Source: Gaiellasilicea sp963731615 (lineage in GTDB: Bacteria; Actinomycetota; Thermoleophilia; Gaiellales; Gaiellaceae). From it: a DNA stretch of 64,000 nt. Location of the stretch: contig CAVSWD010000007.1 in assembly GCA_963731615.1 (NCBI GenBank), positions 52,720 through 116,719 on the forward strand, given 5' to 3'. Each line of letters begins with the position of its first letter. Positions within the stretch are counted from its first letter, which is position 1. A program made the position numbers and the translations under genes. The notes below the pieces were generated by a model. It made no database searches. It had not been told where the DNA came from and saw only the letters and a program-made list of their open reading frames with translations. Shown piece after piece: positions 55,758 through 64,000 of the stretch.

Positions 55758-55826
55758 CAGCGGGCGATACTGAGTGGGTGAAACCGGAGTGAGCGTCGCT
55801 CCGCCGCCGCCAACCAGGAGACATCC

Positions 55827-56102
55827 GTGGACGCCGTCGAAGAGCCCCCCGTCAGCCCGACCCCAATCGGAGGCGACTACTCGCGCCGAGCGCCGGTCGC
55901 CGACCAGCGGCGGGTCGTGATCCGCCTGCGGGACGGCGAGACGATCCTCGTCGGGAGCGCTCCTTCCTACGAGGGCGCACTCGTGCTGGCGCAGACGACG
56001 ATCATGAAGCTCGAGGTGCCCGACGGCGAATGGCCGATGTTCGGCGACCGCTTCGTCAATCCGAACGCGATCGTCTCGGTCGACGTGCTCAAGTGGCTCT
56101 AG
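55827..56102 (+). CDS. Small conserved hypothetical protein, paralogue of 55362-55709
   Basis: 91 aa, GTG start with AGGAG 6 bp upstream. Domain RRVVIRLRDGETILVGSAPS ... DGEWPMFGDRFVNPNAIVSVDVL aligns end to end with the previous gene's domain. The GEWP/DRF/SVDVL pattern is the shared core. Function unknown. Stop overlaps the convergent DUF998 stop. Confidence 0.65.
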   Translation: MDAVEEPPVSPTPIGGDYSRRAPVADQRRVVIRLRDGETILVGSAPSYEGALVLAQTTIMKLEVPDGEWPMFGDRFVNPNAIVSVDVLKWL

Positions 56103-56716
56103 CCGCGTCGCTCGACCGGCCAGCCGCCCGTGGCCAGCACGCGCAGCGCAAGGATCAGCAGTGGCGTGAACAGGACCGCGAAGAAGAGGTAGTTGCTCGC
56201 CGCAAGTCCTTCCGGAAGCACGAGCACGCCCAGCCACGGCAGGAACGCCAGCGGCGCGTACTTCCAGGATTCGCGGTCGAGCCGGGCCCACGAGCCCCAG
56301 GCGAGCAGGCCGTAGGCCACGAGCAGCGAGACGAAGAACGTGAAGTAGGCGATCACGTGCACCAAGGCGTGCCAGGTCTGGTCGGTGCCTTCCGGGTTGG
56401 TCTTGAACGCGAGAAAGGCCATGCCGAGACCGGACAGGACGAGCAGCCCGGCGCCGAGCTTCCGCACCAGCCGGGCCCCTGCTTGTGCGTACAGCGACCA
56501 GCCGAAGTAGGTCATGCAGAAACCGGTGAGCAAGAACGTGAGCACCATCGCCCAGCCGTTTGGCCCGAGCGCGGTGCCGCTCGGCCACTGATGCCAGCCG
56601 AGCACGGCCATGAAGTCCCGCTCGCTCCAGCTGACCAGGATCACGCCGGCGAGGAAGACGAGCGGACCTGCGACTCCCAGGAGCGCCCCACGGCGACCGT
56701 CCTGCAGACCCCTCAC
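56099..56716 (-). CDS. DUF998 family membrane protein
   Basis: 205 aa, about six helices. N-terminal GVAGPLVFLAGVILVSWSER, PSGTALGPNGWAMVLTFLLT and HVIAYFTFFVSLLVAYGLLA follow the DUF998 pattern. Function unknown. Stop overlaps the gene on the other strand by 3 bp. Confidence 0.75.
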   Translation of the reverse strand: MRGLQDGRRGALLGVAGPLVFLAGVILVSWSERDFMAVLGWHQWPSGTALGPNGWAMVLTFLLTGFCMTYFGWSLYAQAGARLVRKLGAGLLVLSGLGMAFLAFKTNPEGTDQTWHALVHVIAYFTFFVSLLVAYGLLAWGSWARLDRESWKYAPLAFLPWLGVLVLPEGLAASNYLFFAVLFTPLLILALRVLATGGWPVERRG

Positions 56717-56752
56717 GCGCCCAGCCTAGACCGCGCCTGCGAGAGTTACCAG

Positions 56753-57305
56753 GTGATCGTCTACTTCGCCGCGATGAGCCTCGACGGCCGCATCGCCGGG
56801 GCCGGGCACGACCTCTCGTTCCTGAAGACGCTCACGGGGGCGGAGAACGACTACCTGACGTTCTACGAGGACGTGGACTCGCTGATCATGGGCGCGCGCA
56901 CCTGGGACTTCATGGTCGAGCACGGGTCGTGGCCGTACGCGGGCAAGCTGACGTGGATCGTTACGCACGCGGAGACGCTCGCGCCGCTCGAAGGAGCGCT
57001 GGTGGAGAAATTCTCCGGCGACCTTGCCGAGCTCGTCAAAGAGATCGGCGAGCGCGGCTACGAGCGGACGTGGCTCGTCGGCGGCGGCGACCTGGCGGGC
57101 CAGCTGCTCGCAGCCGACCTGCTCGACGAGCTGATCCTGACGGTCGCGCCCGCGCTCGTCGGCCGCGGTCCCGCGCTCGCCGACGGCGAGTTCCCGCTGC
57201 GGCAGCTGACGCTCACGGAGCTGGAGCGCTTCGGCGACAACGGCGTGCGGCTTGCGCTACGAGCGGCTCAGATCCACTGCCGCTGCTTCGCGATCCCGAT
57301 CGTGA
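56753..57305 (+). CDS. RibD C-terminal-type dihydrofolate reductase-like protein (3' frameshift)
   Basis: GTG start. IVYFAAMSLDGRIAGAG, SLIMGARTWDFM, TWLVGGGDLAGQLLAADLLD and LILTVAPALVGRGPAL are the RibD_C/YwjB-type reductase motifs; these NADPH-binding proteins are often of unknown substrate. An extra T at about 57252 breaks the last beta strand; deleting it restores GVRLRYERL and a stop at 57303-57305 (183 aa, exactly in register), overlapping the convergent corA end. Confidence 0.75.
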
Positions 57306-58227
57306 CCGGCGCGATCGCCGCGATCAACGCGATCACGATCCAGAAGAGCAGCGGCTCGTCGAACAGCCCCACCTTGAAGTTCATCCCCATCACGCCCGCG
57401 ATCAGCGCTCCCGGAAGCAGGATCACGGAGGTGAGCGTCAGCACCTTCATGATGTCGTTCGTCCGGTGACCGTCGCGGGCGATCAGAACGTCGAAGGAGC
57501 CGACGATCGCCTCGCGCGCGTCACGCGCCTCCTGAACGGTCGACTCGAAGCGGCTCAGCAGCGAGGCGAACCGCTCACCCGACTTGTTGTCCCCGAGCGC
57601 CTCGAGCTCCGGGTGAGTGAGCGACACGAGCGCGGTGCGGTGCGCCGCCAGAGCGCGGCGGAGCTTGCCGACCTCCTTGCGCATCTCGACCAGGCGCTCG
57701 ATGTCCTGCTCCGCCTCGCCGTCGCCGCGCATCGCCTGGATGTCGAACTCCTCGAGCCGCCGCTCGATTCGCTCGAACGCGGCGGAGTACGACCCGAGCA
57801 CCCACTCGAGCAGCGCAGCGAGGAACCCAGGCCCGTCCAGCGAGCCGGTGTCGCCGGAACCGGAAACCCTTTCGGCGAACTCCTCGAGCACCGGGATCGG
57901 CTCGTTGTGCGCGGTCACCACCCAGTTCTGACTGACGACGCACTCGAGCGCGATCAACTCGCCTTCGTCTTCCTCGTCAGGCGCGTAGGTGGTGACATGG
58001 ATGTAGCGCCCGTGATCGTGAAAGACCGCTTGCTCGTCCGAGCTCGCCAGGCATTCGCGCGTGCGGGTGTCGAGCCCGAATGCCTCCGCGACCCGGTCGG
58101 CGCCGTCCTCGGACTCGCGGTCGACGTCGACCCAGAGGAGCTTCCCCCGGTTCAGCCGGCGCGGCCGGTCGTCCAGATCCTCGAGGCGCTCGACTTGATC
58201 TCGGTCAAACAGGATTGCTTCGCTCAT
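57268..58227 (-). CDS. corA: CorA-family magnesium/cobalt transporter
   Basis: 319 aa, ATG with GGAGGGGG upstream. Large cytoplasmic domain, long helices (SYSAAFERIERRLEEFDIQA), and two C-terminal helices with the pore signature GMNF (VMGMNFKVGLFDEPLL). Pentameric divalent-cation channel. Confidence 0.9.
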   Translation of the reverse strand: MSEAILFDRDQVERLEDLDDRPRRLNRGKLLWVDVDRESEDGADRVAEAFGLDTRTRECLASSDEQAVFHDHGRYIHVTTYAPDEEDEGELIALECVVSQNWVVTAHNEPIPVLEEFAERVSGSGDTGSLDGPGFLAALLEWVLGSYSAAFERIERRLEEFDIQAMRGDGEAEQDIERLVEMRKEVGKLRRALAAHRTALVSLTHPELEALGDNKSGERFASLLSRFESTVQEARDAREAIVGSFDVLIARDGHRTNDIMKVLTLTSVILLPGALIAGVMGMNFKVGLFDEPLLFWIVIALIAAIAPVTIGIAKQRQWI

Positions 58228-58293
58228 CGCTCAGACCCCCTCCTTTGACCGCAGCTCTGTGTACGTACCCCCTCTGAGAATTGAAAACCCCTG

Positions 58294-58599
58294 CTACGAG
58301 CGGTCGGCCTCTTGTCTGGCGTCGTCGTCGACGTCGACGTCCGGGTCGACCTCGTCGGCCTCCCGCTTGAGCTCGTCGGCAGCGGCCTGCTCACGCTGGG
58401 CACGCTCGGCCTGCTCCTCGGCCTGAAGGCGAGCCTGCTCGGCGCGGCGTTCGGTCGCACGTGCTTCCTCGCGCGTGCCGGCGGCTTCCTCGCGCCGCTC
58501 CTCGACCTTCCGCTCCTGCTGCTGCCGGATGTACCACCAGGCGATCGCGAGCACGATCAGCGCGGCGATGATCAGGATGATGATGACGGCTGTGTCCAT
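58294..58599 (-). CDS. Small membrane-anchored coiled-coil protein
   Basis: 101 aa. One N-terminal helix (VIIILIIAALIVLAIAWWYI), then a highly charged Glu/Arg/Ala coiled coil of about 60 residues (QEERK/REEARATERRAEQA type) and an acidic tail. Function unknown; similar short proteins are common in actinobacteria. Same strand as corA but 66 bp away and upstream of it. Confidence 0.6.
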   Translation of the reverse strand: MDTAVIIILIIAALIVLAIAWWYIRQQQERKVEERREEAAGTREEARATERRAEQARLQAEEQAERAQREQAAADELKREADEVDPDVDVDDDARQEADRS

Positions 58600-58707
58600 G
58601 CGTGTCCTCCTTGGTCGTCAGTCCGCGTCCCCGGGGTTGGCGCATCGGAAACCGCCCGCGCAGTTGAAGCTGACCTCGCTGAGCCGTAGGCTCGGCTGGG
58701 AGGAAAC

Positions 58708-59852
58708 ATGGAGCGACTGGTCGTGTCCGTGCTGGCGGCGACCGCGTTGGCGGTCGTTCCGACCCGCGCTGCCACTCCGCCCCGGCCGCGTGGAAGATCA
58801 CCGACCTCGGGACGCTCGGAGGCAAGGAAAGCGAGGCGTTCGCGATCAACGAAGCCGGCCAGATCGCCGGGTGGAGCGACGGGCGCGGGTTTGTCCGGCG
58901 GAATGGAAAGCTGACACCCATCGGCAGCCTCGCAAGCGCGATCAACGAGCGCGGGCAGGTGATCGGCTACTCCTACAAGGGCGACCGGCAGCAAGCGTTT
59001 CTCTGGTCAAACGGCAAGCTGCACGCGCTCGCCACGACCGGTGGTGAGTGTCCCGCGAGCATGCCGGCCGCCATCAACACGAAGGGCGATGTCGTCGGCT
59101 GGGCCGGCGAGCTCGAGAACTGCTCGCTCAGCCTGTCTCTCGCCTGGGGAGCGCTGCTCTGGCAAGGCGCGAAGAAGTCGCCGCTGGCGGACGCCAACTC
59201 CGAGGGCGTCGCGATCAACAATCGCGGTCAGATAGCGGGAAACCGCGAGGGAAGCAGCGCCTTCCTCTGGCAGCAGGGACGTGTGACGGGTCTCGGCGCC
59301 CTGTCGCGGACGGGGTCGAGCCGCGCGGCAGCGATGAACGAGCGCGGGCAGATCGTCGGCTCCAGCGAGACGAAGGACTTCGCAAGGCGCGCCTTCATCT
59401 GGGAGAAGGGGAAGCTGCGGAGCCTCGGTACGCTCGGCGGCAAGGACAGCTGGGTGAGCGGGGAATCGCGGCGCGGCGACTTCAACTTCGTGACCTTTTA
59501 CCCCGAGGCGATCAACGAGCGCGGCCAAGTCGTCGGCACAAGCGCAACGCGCGCCGGGCAGAACCATGGGTTCCTCTGGCACGCGGGCAGGATGAGAGAC
59601 CTTGGGACTCTCGGCGGTCCCACGAGCTCCGCGATCGCCGTCAACGAACGCGGACAGGTGATCGGCCGCAGCCAGCTACGGAACGGCTCCGAGCACGCGT
59701 TCGTCTGGGAGAGCGGCAAGCTGACCGACCTCGGCACTCTCGGCGGCAAGTCGAGCTACGCGGCCGCGATCAACGACCGCGGTCAAATCGTCGGTGCGGC
59801 CGAGACGAGGGGCGGTAAGTTGCACGCGGTGCTCTGGACGCCGACGGGCTAG
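58708..59852 (+). CDS. Secreted HAF-repeat protein (frameshifted near the N-terminus)
   Basis: Signal peptide MERLVVSVLAATALAVVPTRA at the start. The frame breaks at about 58775-58792; shifting by two bases (one base lost) continues with AAWKITDLGTLGGKESEAFA, about 381 aa in all. The body is seven to eight repeats of about 40 residues with LGTLGG, AINERGQVVG and HAFLW-like motifs, the HAF repeat, expected to form a beta propeller. Role unknown, extracellular. Confidence 0.78.
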
Positions 59853-59917
59853 CAAAGGCCGCGTGCTCAGACCCGCCCGGTGGTCGCGCGTGAGTCGTGA
59901 GTACAGTGCCCGCTCGG

Positions 59918-60553
59918 ATGCGGCTCCACTATCTCCCAGGCACCGCCGCGATGGCGCCGCACGCGACCCTCGCGGAGATCGGCGTCCCGTACGAGCTCGT
60001 GCGGGTGGAACGGGACGAGGACGGCAGGCCTCCCGACGGGTACTTCGCGCTCAACCCGTCGGGGAAGATCCCGACGCTCGAGGACGGCGACTTCGTCCTC
60101 ACCGAGTCGGCCGCGATCTGCCTCTACCTCGCCGATCGTTTCCCCGATGCGCGCCTGGCACCGCCGCTCGGTTCACGCGAGCGCGCAGAGCTCTACCGCC
60201 GGCTGATGTACCTGACCAACACGGTGCAGCCCGCGCAAATGCGCCACTTCTACCCGCAGCGTTTCGGGACGGATGGCGTCAAGGAGGCGGCCGACGCGGA
60301 GCTGGCGCGACATTACGACCTGCTCGATGCCCACCTCGCCGGCCGCGAGTGGCTCGTCGGCGACGGACGCACGGTCGCCGATCTCTTCCTCTTCATGCTC
60401 ACGCGCTGGGGCCGCTTCCTCGAGCCGCCCGCGTGGGAGCGCCCGAACCTCCGCGCGCACTTCCTGCGGACGCTGCAGCTTCCCGGGGTGCGGAAGGTGA
60501 TCGAGGAGCAGGCGCTCGACCTGCCCGAATTCGCCGTCCGCGCCGAAGCCTGA
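59918..60553 (+). CDS. Glutathione S-transferase-like protein
   Basis: 211 aa from ATG 59918. Thioredoxin-like N-domain (LHYLPGTAAMAPHATLAEIG, NPSGKIPTLEDGDFVLTESA) with the conserved cis-Pro and Glu-Ser, and a helical C-domain containing LVGDGRTVADLFLFMLTRWG (N-cap box). GST family; most actinobacteria lack glutathione, so the thiol partner is uncertain. Confidence 0.88.
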   Translation: MRLHYLPGTAAMAPHATLAEIGVPYELVRVERDEDGRPPDGYFALNPSGKIPTLEDGDFVLTESAAICLYLADRFPDARLAPPLGSRERAELYRRLMYLTNTVQPAQMRHFYPQRFGTDGVKEAADAELARHYDLLDAHLAGREWLVGDGRTVADLFLFMLTRWGRFLEPPAWERPNLRAHFLRTLQLPGVRKVIEEQALDLPEFAVRAEA

Positions 60554-60609
60554 CCCACCGCGGAACCCGCCGAAGGAGAACGTCAGCTTTGCTTGGTCGA
60601 AAGACCTCA

Positions 60610-60635
60610 CCCCGGGGCTACTTCTTGCCCCGGGG
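60610..60635. terminator. Hairpin downstream of the GST gene
   Basis: CCCCGGGGC (60610-60618) and GCCCCGGGG (60627-60635) with an 8-base loop; no T run. Terminator or stabilising stem about 55 bp beyond the GST stop. Confidence 0.5.
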
Positions 60636-60766
60636 CTGCTTGCGTTGCGCGTCCGGGGATCAGCGACCTCCGACGACAGGGGCGCGGAGTCAGGCGACCT
60701 GTCTGGAAGCCGGTGTCGTGCCGACGAGGACTGGATCCTGGTGCCGACTTGGCTCATGCTTGCGGT

Positions 60767-61852
60767 ATGAGGGCGTTCGGGCTCTTGGCGGCCTGCGCGG
60801 CCGCGCTATTCGTCTCCCATGTCGGGGCCGGAAGCACTGAGACAGGTGGCGGGAGTCCGCGACAGCTCATCGCTGCGACCACGTGCCGATGGCCGCCGGC
60901 CCTGCGGCTGGAGTCGCTTGTCGGGCCGACGCGGGGACGTATCTGGGAAATTTCGGCCACGTCCTCGTCGAATGCGTGGGTGGGCGGCGCTGAGCACGTT
61001 CGAGTAGGAACAGAAACGACGCGGGCTCGGCCGCTGCTGGCGCACTGGGACGGCCTGACGTGGAAGGCCGCACGAGTTCCCGTTCAATGGGGGAGCATCG
61101 ACGGACTCGTCACCAGATCGCCAGACGAGGCTTGGGCAACCGCAACGAGCCGGAGCGGAACAACGCTGCTCAAATGGAACGGCACGGCGTGGTCTCGCGC
61201 CGCCCTCCCGAGGACAGCGGGTGCAGCACCGCGGATCGCTGTCGGTCCCAGAGGCCGAGTGTGGCTTGTCGGGACGCGCGTTGCGGCGCTACGTGGCCGG
61301 ACGTGGGTAGAAGTTCCGATCGGCCGCCTGCATTCCGGAGTGCAGTTAGTGACTTCGCGCTTGTCGGACGAGCTGTGGCGGATCCACAACTCCGGCGAGG
61401 CGAGAGCTCGGCCGCAAAGCCTGGAGCGATGGAACGGGAGAGCGTGGATCGTGACCCCCGTCGCCATGAGCGAATACTTGGAGCTCACCAGCTTGGAGGC
61501 GTTCTCCCCGAGCGCCGCTTGGCTCGCCGGAACGAACGGCGAGCGGGCGTTCCTGTTCCGCTGGAACGGGCGAAGCTGGCGAAGGACGGTAGGGCCCCCA
61601 CCAACGGCTATCGACTCGACGATCCAGGCCACGGGCCGAGGAACGGTCTGGCTCTCTGGCTCGTTGTCGAACCCGGCGGCGACGGTCTTTCCTCCCTACC
61701 TGCGTAGATGGGATGGTCACCGTTGGGTGAGCGTCAACCCGCCCACGGACGAAGACGCCGCATCTTTTCGGCTTTACCCGGTAGGGAATGCGGTCTGGGC
61801 GACCACCACGTTCAGCGACGACGTGCTCCGACTCGACTGCACGACGGGGTAG
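60767..61852 (+). CDS. Secreted propeller-like hypothetical protein
   Basis: 361 aa from ATG 60767. Signal peptide MRAFGLLAACAAALFVSHVG. Repeats with W-x-G-x-x-W (LLAHWDGLTWKA, LLKWNGTAWSRA, LERWNGRAWIVT, LFRWNGRSWRRT, YLRRWDGHRWVS) spaced about 50-60 residues, the pattern of extracellular beta propellers. No catalytic motif. Codon use is slightly less GC-rich than neighbours. Confidence 0.7.
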   Translation: MRAFGLLAACAAALFVSHVGAGSTETGGGSPRQLIAATTCRWPPALRLESLVGPTRGRIWEISATSSSNAWVGGAEHVRVGTETTRARPLLAHWDGLTWKAARVPVQWGSIDGLVTRSPDEAWATATSRSGTTLLKWNGTAWSRAALPRTAGAAPRIAVGPRGRVWLVGTRVAALRGRTWVEVPIGRLHSGVQLVTSRLSDELWRIHNSGEARARPQSLERWNGRAWIVTPVAMSEYLELTSLEAFSPSAAWLAGTNGERAFLFRWNGRSWRRTVGPPPTAIDSTIQATGRGTVWLSGSLSNPAATVFPPYLRRWDGHRWVSVNPPTDEDAASFRLYPVGNAVWATTTFSDDVLRLDCTTG

Positions 61853-62059
61853 TGCCGGCTTGGCGCCTGACTAACCGATCGACCACGTATCGCCGCTACC
61901 AAGCAGCGCCGCGAGCTCGCCTTCCCTTCGCCATCGCCATCCCGATCTGCTCTGCCATCAGCTCGTCGTAGACCGGGCGCTCGAGGTCGCGGAAGACCCA
62001 TCGGGAAGGCGCCGATCGCCGTCTGCGTCATGCGAGATATAGCGAACGCATGCGCCCGC
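61853..62059. other. Gene-free interval
   Basis: 207 bp between convergent genes. No open frame with protein character and no clear hairpin. Confidence 0.4.
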
Positions 62060-63247
62060 TCAGGCAGGGATGATCAGGCTCTCGATGTCCTTCGGATACT
62101 CGGTGAGGACGTCGATCCCGTCCGGGGTGACGACCACGGTGTCCGAGTGCCGGAAGCCGCCCACCGTGTCCGAGTAGAGGCCGGGCTCGATCGTGAACAC
62201 CATGCCCGGCTCGACCGTCGTGACGTCGCCGACGTCGAGGAACGGCGCCTCGTGGTTGCGGAGCCCGATCGCGTGGCCCACGTGCTGCCGCCAGTACGGC
62301 ATCAGGTCGTTCGCCTCGAAGTACTCCAGCACGGCCCGGTCGACGTCAGCGCAGGTCACACCTGGGCGCAGCGCGTCGAACGCGGTCTGTTGCGCGGTAA
62401 CCGTATGCTCGAATAAGCGGCGCATCTCGTCCGTGGGCGTGCCGATGACCATCGCCCGCTCGAGCTCGGCGTGGTAGCCCCACACCGGCGCGCTCGTCTC
62501 GGTGACCAGGACATCCCCAGCTTTGAACTCGATGTTGTGCGCGACCGCGTGCGCCCAGGCGCTGCGCAGCCCGATCTGGCCGCGATACCCCGCCGAGACG
62601 CCGTCCGACGAGGCCTGTCCGCCGACCGCCGAGCCGAGCGCCTCGAACATCGCGAGCGTCGCCTCCTGGCCGGCCCGCAGGCTCGCCTCGGCCTCGGTCG
62701 CGCCCGGGACAGAGTACTCCTGCAAAAGCCGGTGCGCGTAGGCGCACCACCTTCCGCTCTCACGGATCAAGGCGATCTCGGCCTCGCTCTTGCGCACCAT
62801 CAGGCTCTCGATGAACGGCGCCAGCGGCTGTACCGGCGCTCCGGTGACCTCGCTCAGCGGCGGCCCCTCGTAGCCGAGGATCCCCGGATAGCCGTCCTGG
62901 TCGGCTCCCGCGGCCGCGATTCCCATGTCGTTAAGCACCCGCGCCAGCAGCAGCATCGGGTGTTCGAGCCCCGGATACTCGGGATAGGACGCGATCCGCT
63001 CGAACTCGGTCTCGGCGCGGACGCGCTCGACCTCGAACTCGGGCACGAAGACCGCCAGCTCGCCAGACCCGTTCCCGACCACCGCAACCGGGCGCTCGGT
63101 CGCGAGGAATCCGAACCCCGTGAAGTAGCGGATGTAGTGCTCGTCGAAGAGCACCCACCCCGTCAGTCCCTGGCCGAGAACGTGCTCGAGGAGGGTCCCG
63201 CGCCGCGCCTGGAGCTCCTCGGGCCGAATTCCGGTCGCAGGTGTCAT
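62060..63247 (-). CDS. M24 family hydrolase (Xaa-Pro peptidase/creatinase-like)
   Basis: 395 aa from ATG 63247 (GTG 63256 possible). Creatinase N-domain (GWVLFDEHYIRYFTGFGFLA) then pita-bread fold. Compared with E. coli PepP, the two metal Asp are both Glu (VTETSAPVWGYHAELERA), His (HVGHAIGL) and the first Glu (FTIEPGLY) are kept, but the last Glu is Ser (GFRHSDTV in place of G-R-x-E-D). The LERA context resembles metal-free creatinase, so a non-peptidase amidinohydrolase-type activity is possible. Confidence 0.8.
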   Translation of the reverse strand: MTPATGIRPEELQARRGTLLEHVLGQGLTGWVLFDEHYIRYFTGFGFLATERPVAVVGNGSGELAVFVPEFEVERVRAETEFERIASYPEYPGLEHPMLLLARVLNDMGIAAAGADQDGYPGILGYEGPPLSEVTGAPVQPLAPFIESLMVRKSEAEIALIRESGRWCAYAHRLLQEYSVPGATEAEASLRAGQEATLAMFEALGSAVGGQASSDGVSAGYRGQIGLRSAWAHAVAHNIEFKAGDVLVTETSAPVWGYHAELERAMVIGTPTDEMRRLFEHTVTAQQTAFDALRPGVTCADVDRAVLEYFEANDLMPYWRQHVGHAIGLRNHEAPFLDVGDVTTVEPGMVFTIEPGLYSDTVGGFRHSDTVVVTPDGIDVLTEYPKDIESLIIPA

Positions 63248-63314
63248 CACGCTCGTGACAGTACTTCGTCCCTCGCCCAGAGGCCTGCAGCCCAAACTCG
63301 CGTAGGGTTGCCCG

Positions 63315-64000
63315 ATGAGTCCGACCGAAGGCGTGATCGGCGAGGCGTGGGGGCACTACAAGGCGCACTGGCGGCACCTGCTCCCGATCGCGCTCGTGGT
63401 CTATGTGGCCATCGCGATCATCGGCGCGCTGCTCACCCTCCTCCTGAGCTGGTTTGGCGCGCTGATCGCGGCGATCGTCTCGCTCGTCGGCCTCTTCTGG
63501 GTGCAAGGTGCGCTCGTCAAGGCGGTCGAGGACATCCGGGACGGCCGCGCCGACCTGTCGCTCGGCGAGACGTTCAACCGTGTCGGGCCCCTGCTCGTAT
63601 CGATCATCGTGGCCGGTCTCCTCGCCGGTCTGGGTATCGTCGTCGGGCTGGTGCTCCTGATCGTTCCCGGCCTCGTCCTGCTGACCTGGTGGGCCGTGGT
63701 CATCCCGGTGGTCGTCCTCGAGGGGTCCCCGGCCGGTGCGGCGTTCGGTCGGAGCCGTGAGCTCGTGCGCGGGTACGGCTGGAACGTCTTCGGCGTCATC
63801 GTGCTGGCGATCCTCGTGCTGCTCGGATTCCAGATCGTGTTGTCGATCGTGCTCTCGCCGCTCGACGGATGGCTGCAGAGCTTCGTCTCCAACATCGTCA
63901 GCGGCACGCTCACCACGCCGTTCATCGCCCTGGTGTGGACGCTGCTCTACTTCCGGCTGCGGGACGCGAAGTCGCAGCCGACCGATCCGGCGCCCGCGAC
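63315..64000 (+). CDS. Multi-pass membrane protein, 3' end outside window
   Basis: At least 228 residues from ATG 63315. N-terminal amphipathic EAWGHYKAHWRHLLPIAL, then about six helices with VGLFWVQGALVKAVEDIRDG, LETFNR-type loop and VVVLEGSPAGAAFGRSRELV. The pattern matches the GDPD membrane-domain/DUF975-like family. Function unknown. Confidence 0.65.
   Translation, partial: MSPTEGVIGEAWGHYKAHWRHLLPIALVVYVAIAIIGALLTLLLSWFGALIAAIVSLVGLFWVQGALVKAVEDIRDGRADLSLGETFNRVGPLLVSIIVAGLLAGLGIVVGLVLLIVPGLVLLTWWAVVIPVVVLEGSPAGAAFGRSRELVRGYGWNVFGVIVLAILVLLGFQIVLSIVLSPLDGWLQSFVSNIVSGTLTTPFIALVWTLLYFRLRDAKSQPTDPAPA

Overview
The window is high-GC DNA with dense, frequently overlapping genes and many GTG and TTG starts. 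Gene content (LivFGMH transporter, MarP-like protease, PASTA lipoproteins, DUF1206, HAF-repeat and RTX secreted proteins, SenX3/RegX3-like phosphate sensing) points to an actinobacterium. My best guess is a Thermoleophilia-type soil lineage, but the sequence alone does not prove this. Twelve probable indel frameshifts in ten otherwise intact genes suggest uncorrected sequence errors in part of the assembly.

1-9 kb: a minus-strand branched-chain-type ABC transporter (LivF partial, LivG, LivM, LivH) preceded by two substrate-binding protein genes (both frameshifted), a bicupin and a DppA-type D-aminopeptidase. A LysE exporter and an SDR oxidoreductase are divergent from each other. 9-13 kb: a fused homocysteine methyltransferase/methylenetetrahydrofolate reductase, a MarP-like membrane protease, a GNAT acetyltransferase and tRNA-Asp(GTC).

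13.0-17.2 kb: a small genomic island inserted in the 3' end of tRNA-Asp. It is bounded by perfect 48-bp direct repeats and has paired TGCACAGCA-type repeats near both ends. It carries a tyrosine integrase broken by an internal inversion, a secreted beta-type protein, a collagen-like secreted protein and a PAS-LuxR regulator. 17.5-28.6 kb: a large secreted subtilase with propeller, DUF11-like and RTX parts, a methyltransferase, an HD-GYP response regulator, a membrane-anchored ECF sigma factor, DNA glycosylase Tag and secreted unknowns.

28.6-33.8 kb: a MoxR / DUF58 / BatD-like / vWA / TPR-like / vWA operon. 33.9-36.8 kb: DUF1206, DUF389 and a Rieske oxygenase. 36.8-45.6 kb: a complete phosphate cluster (DUF47-Pit; PstS2; PstS-C-A-B-PhoU; sensor kinase and divergent regulator), with four sites made of 11-bp-spaced TTCACC-like repeats that read as Pho boxes. 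These tie uptake, sensing and autoregulation together.

45.6-64 kb: two PASTA proteins, a haloalkane dehalogenase, a MarR / MMPL / MFS export locus, a second two-component system followed by a small RTX protein (both with GTTTTAC-type repeats upstream), two paralogous small proteins, DUF998, a RibD-type reductase, CorA, a HAF-repeat secreted protein, a GST, a secreted propeller-like protein, an M24 creatinase/prolidase-like hydrolase and a partial membrane protein at the right edge.
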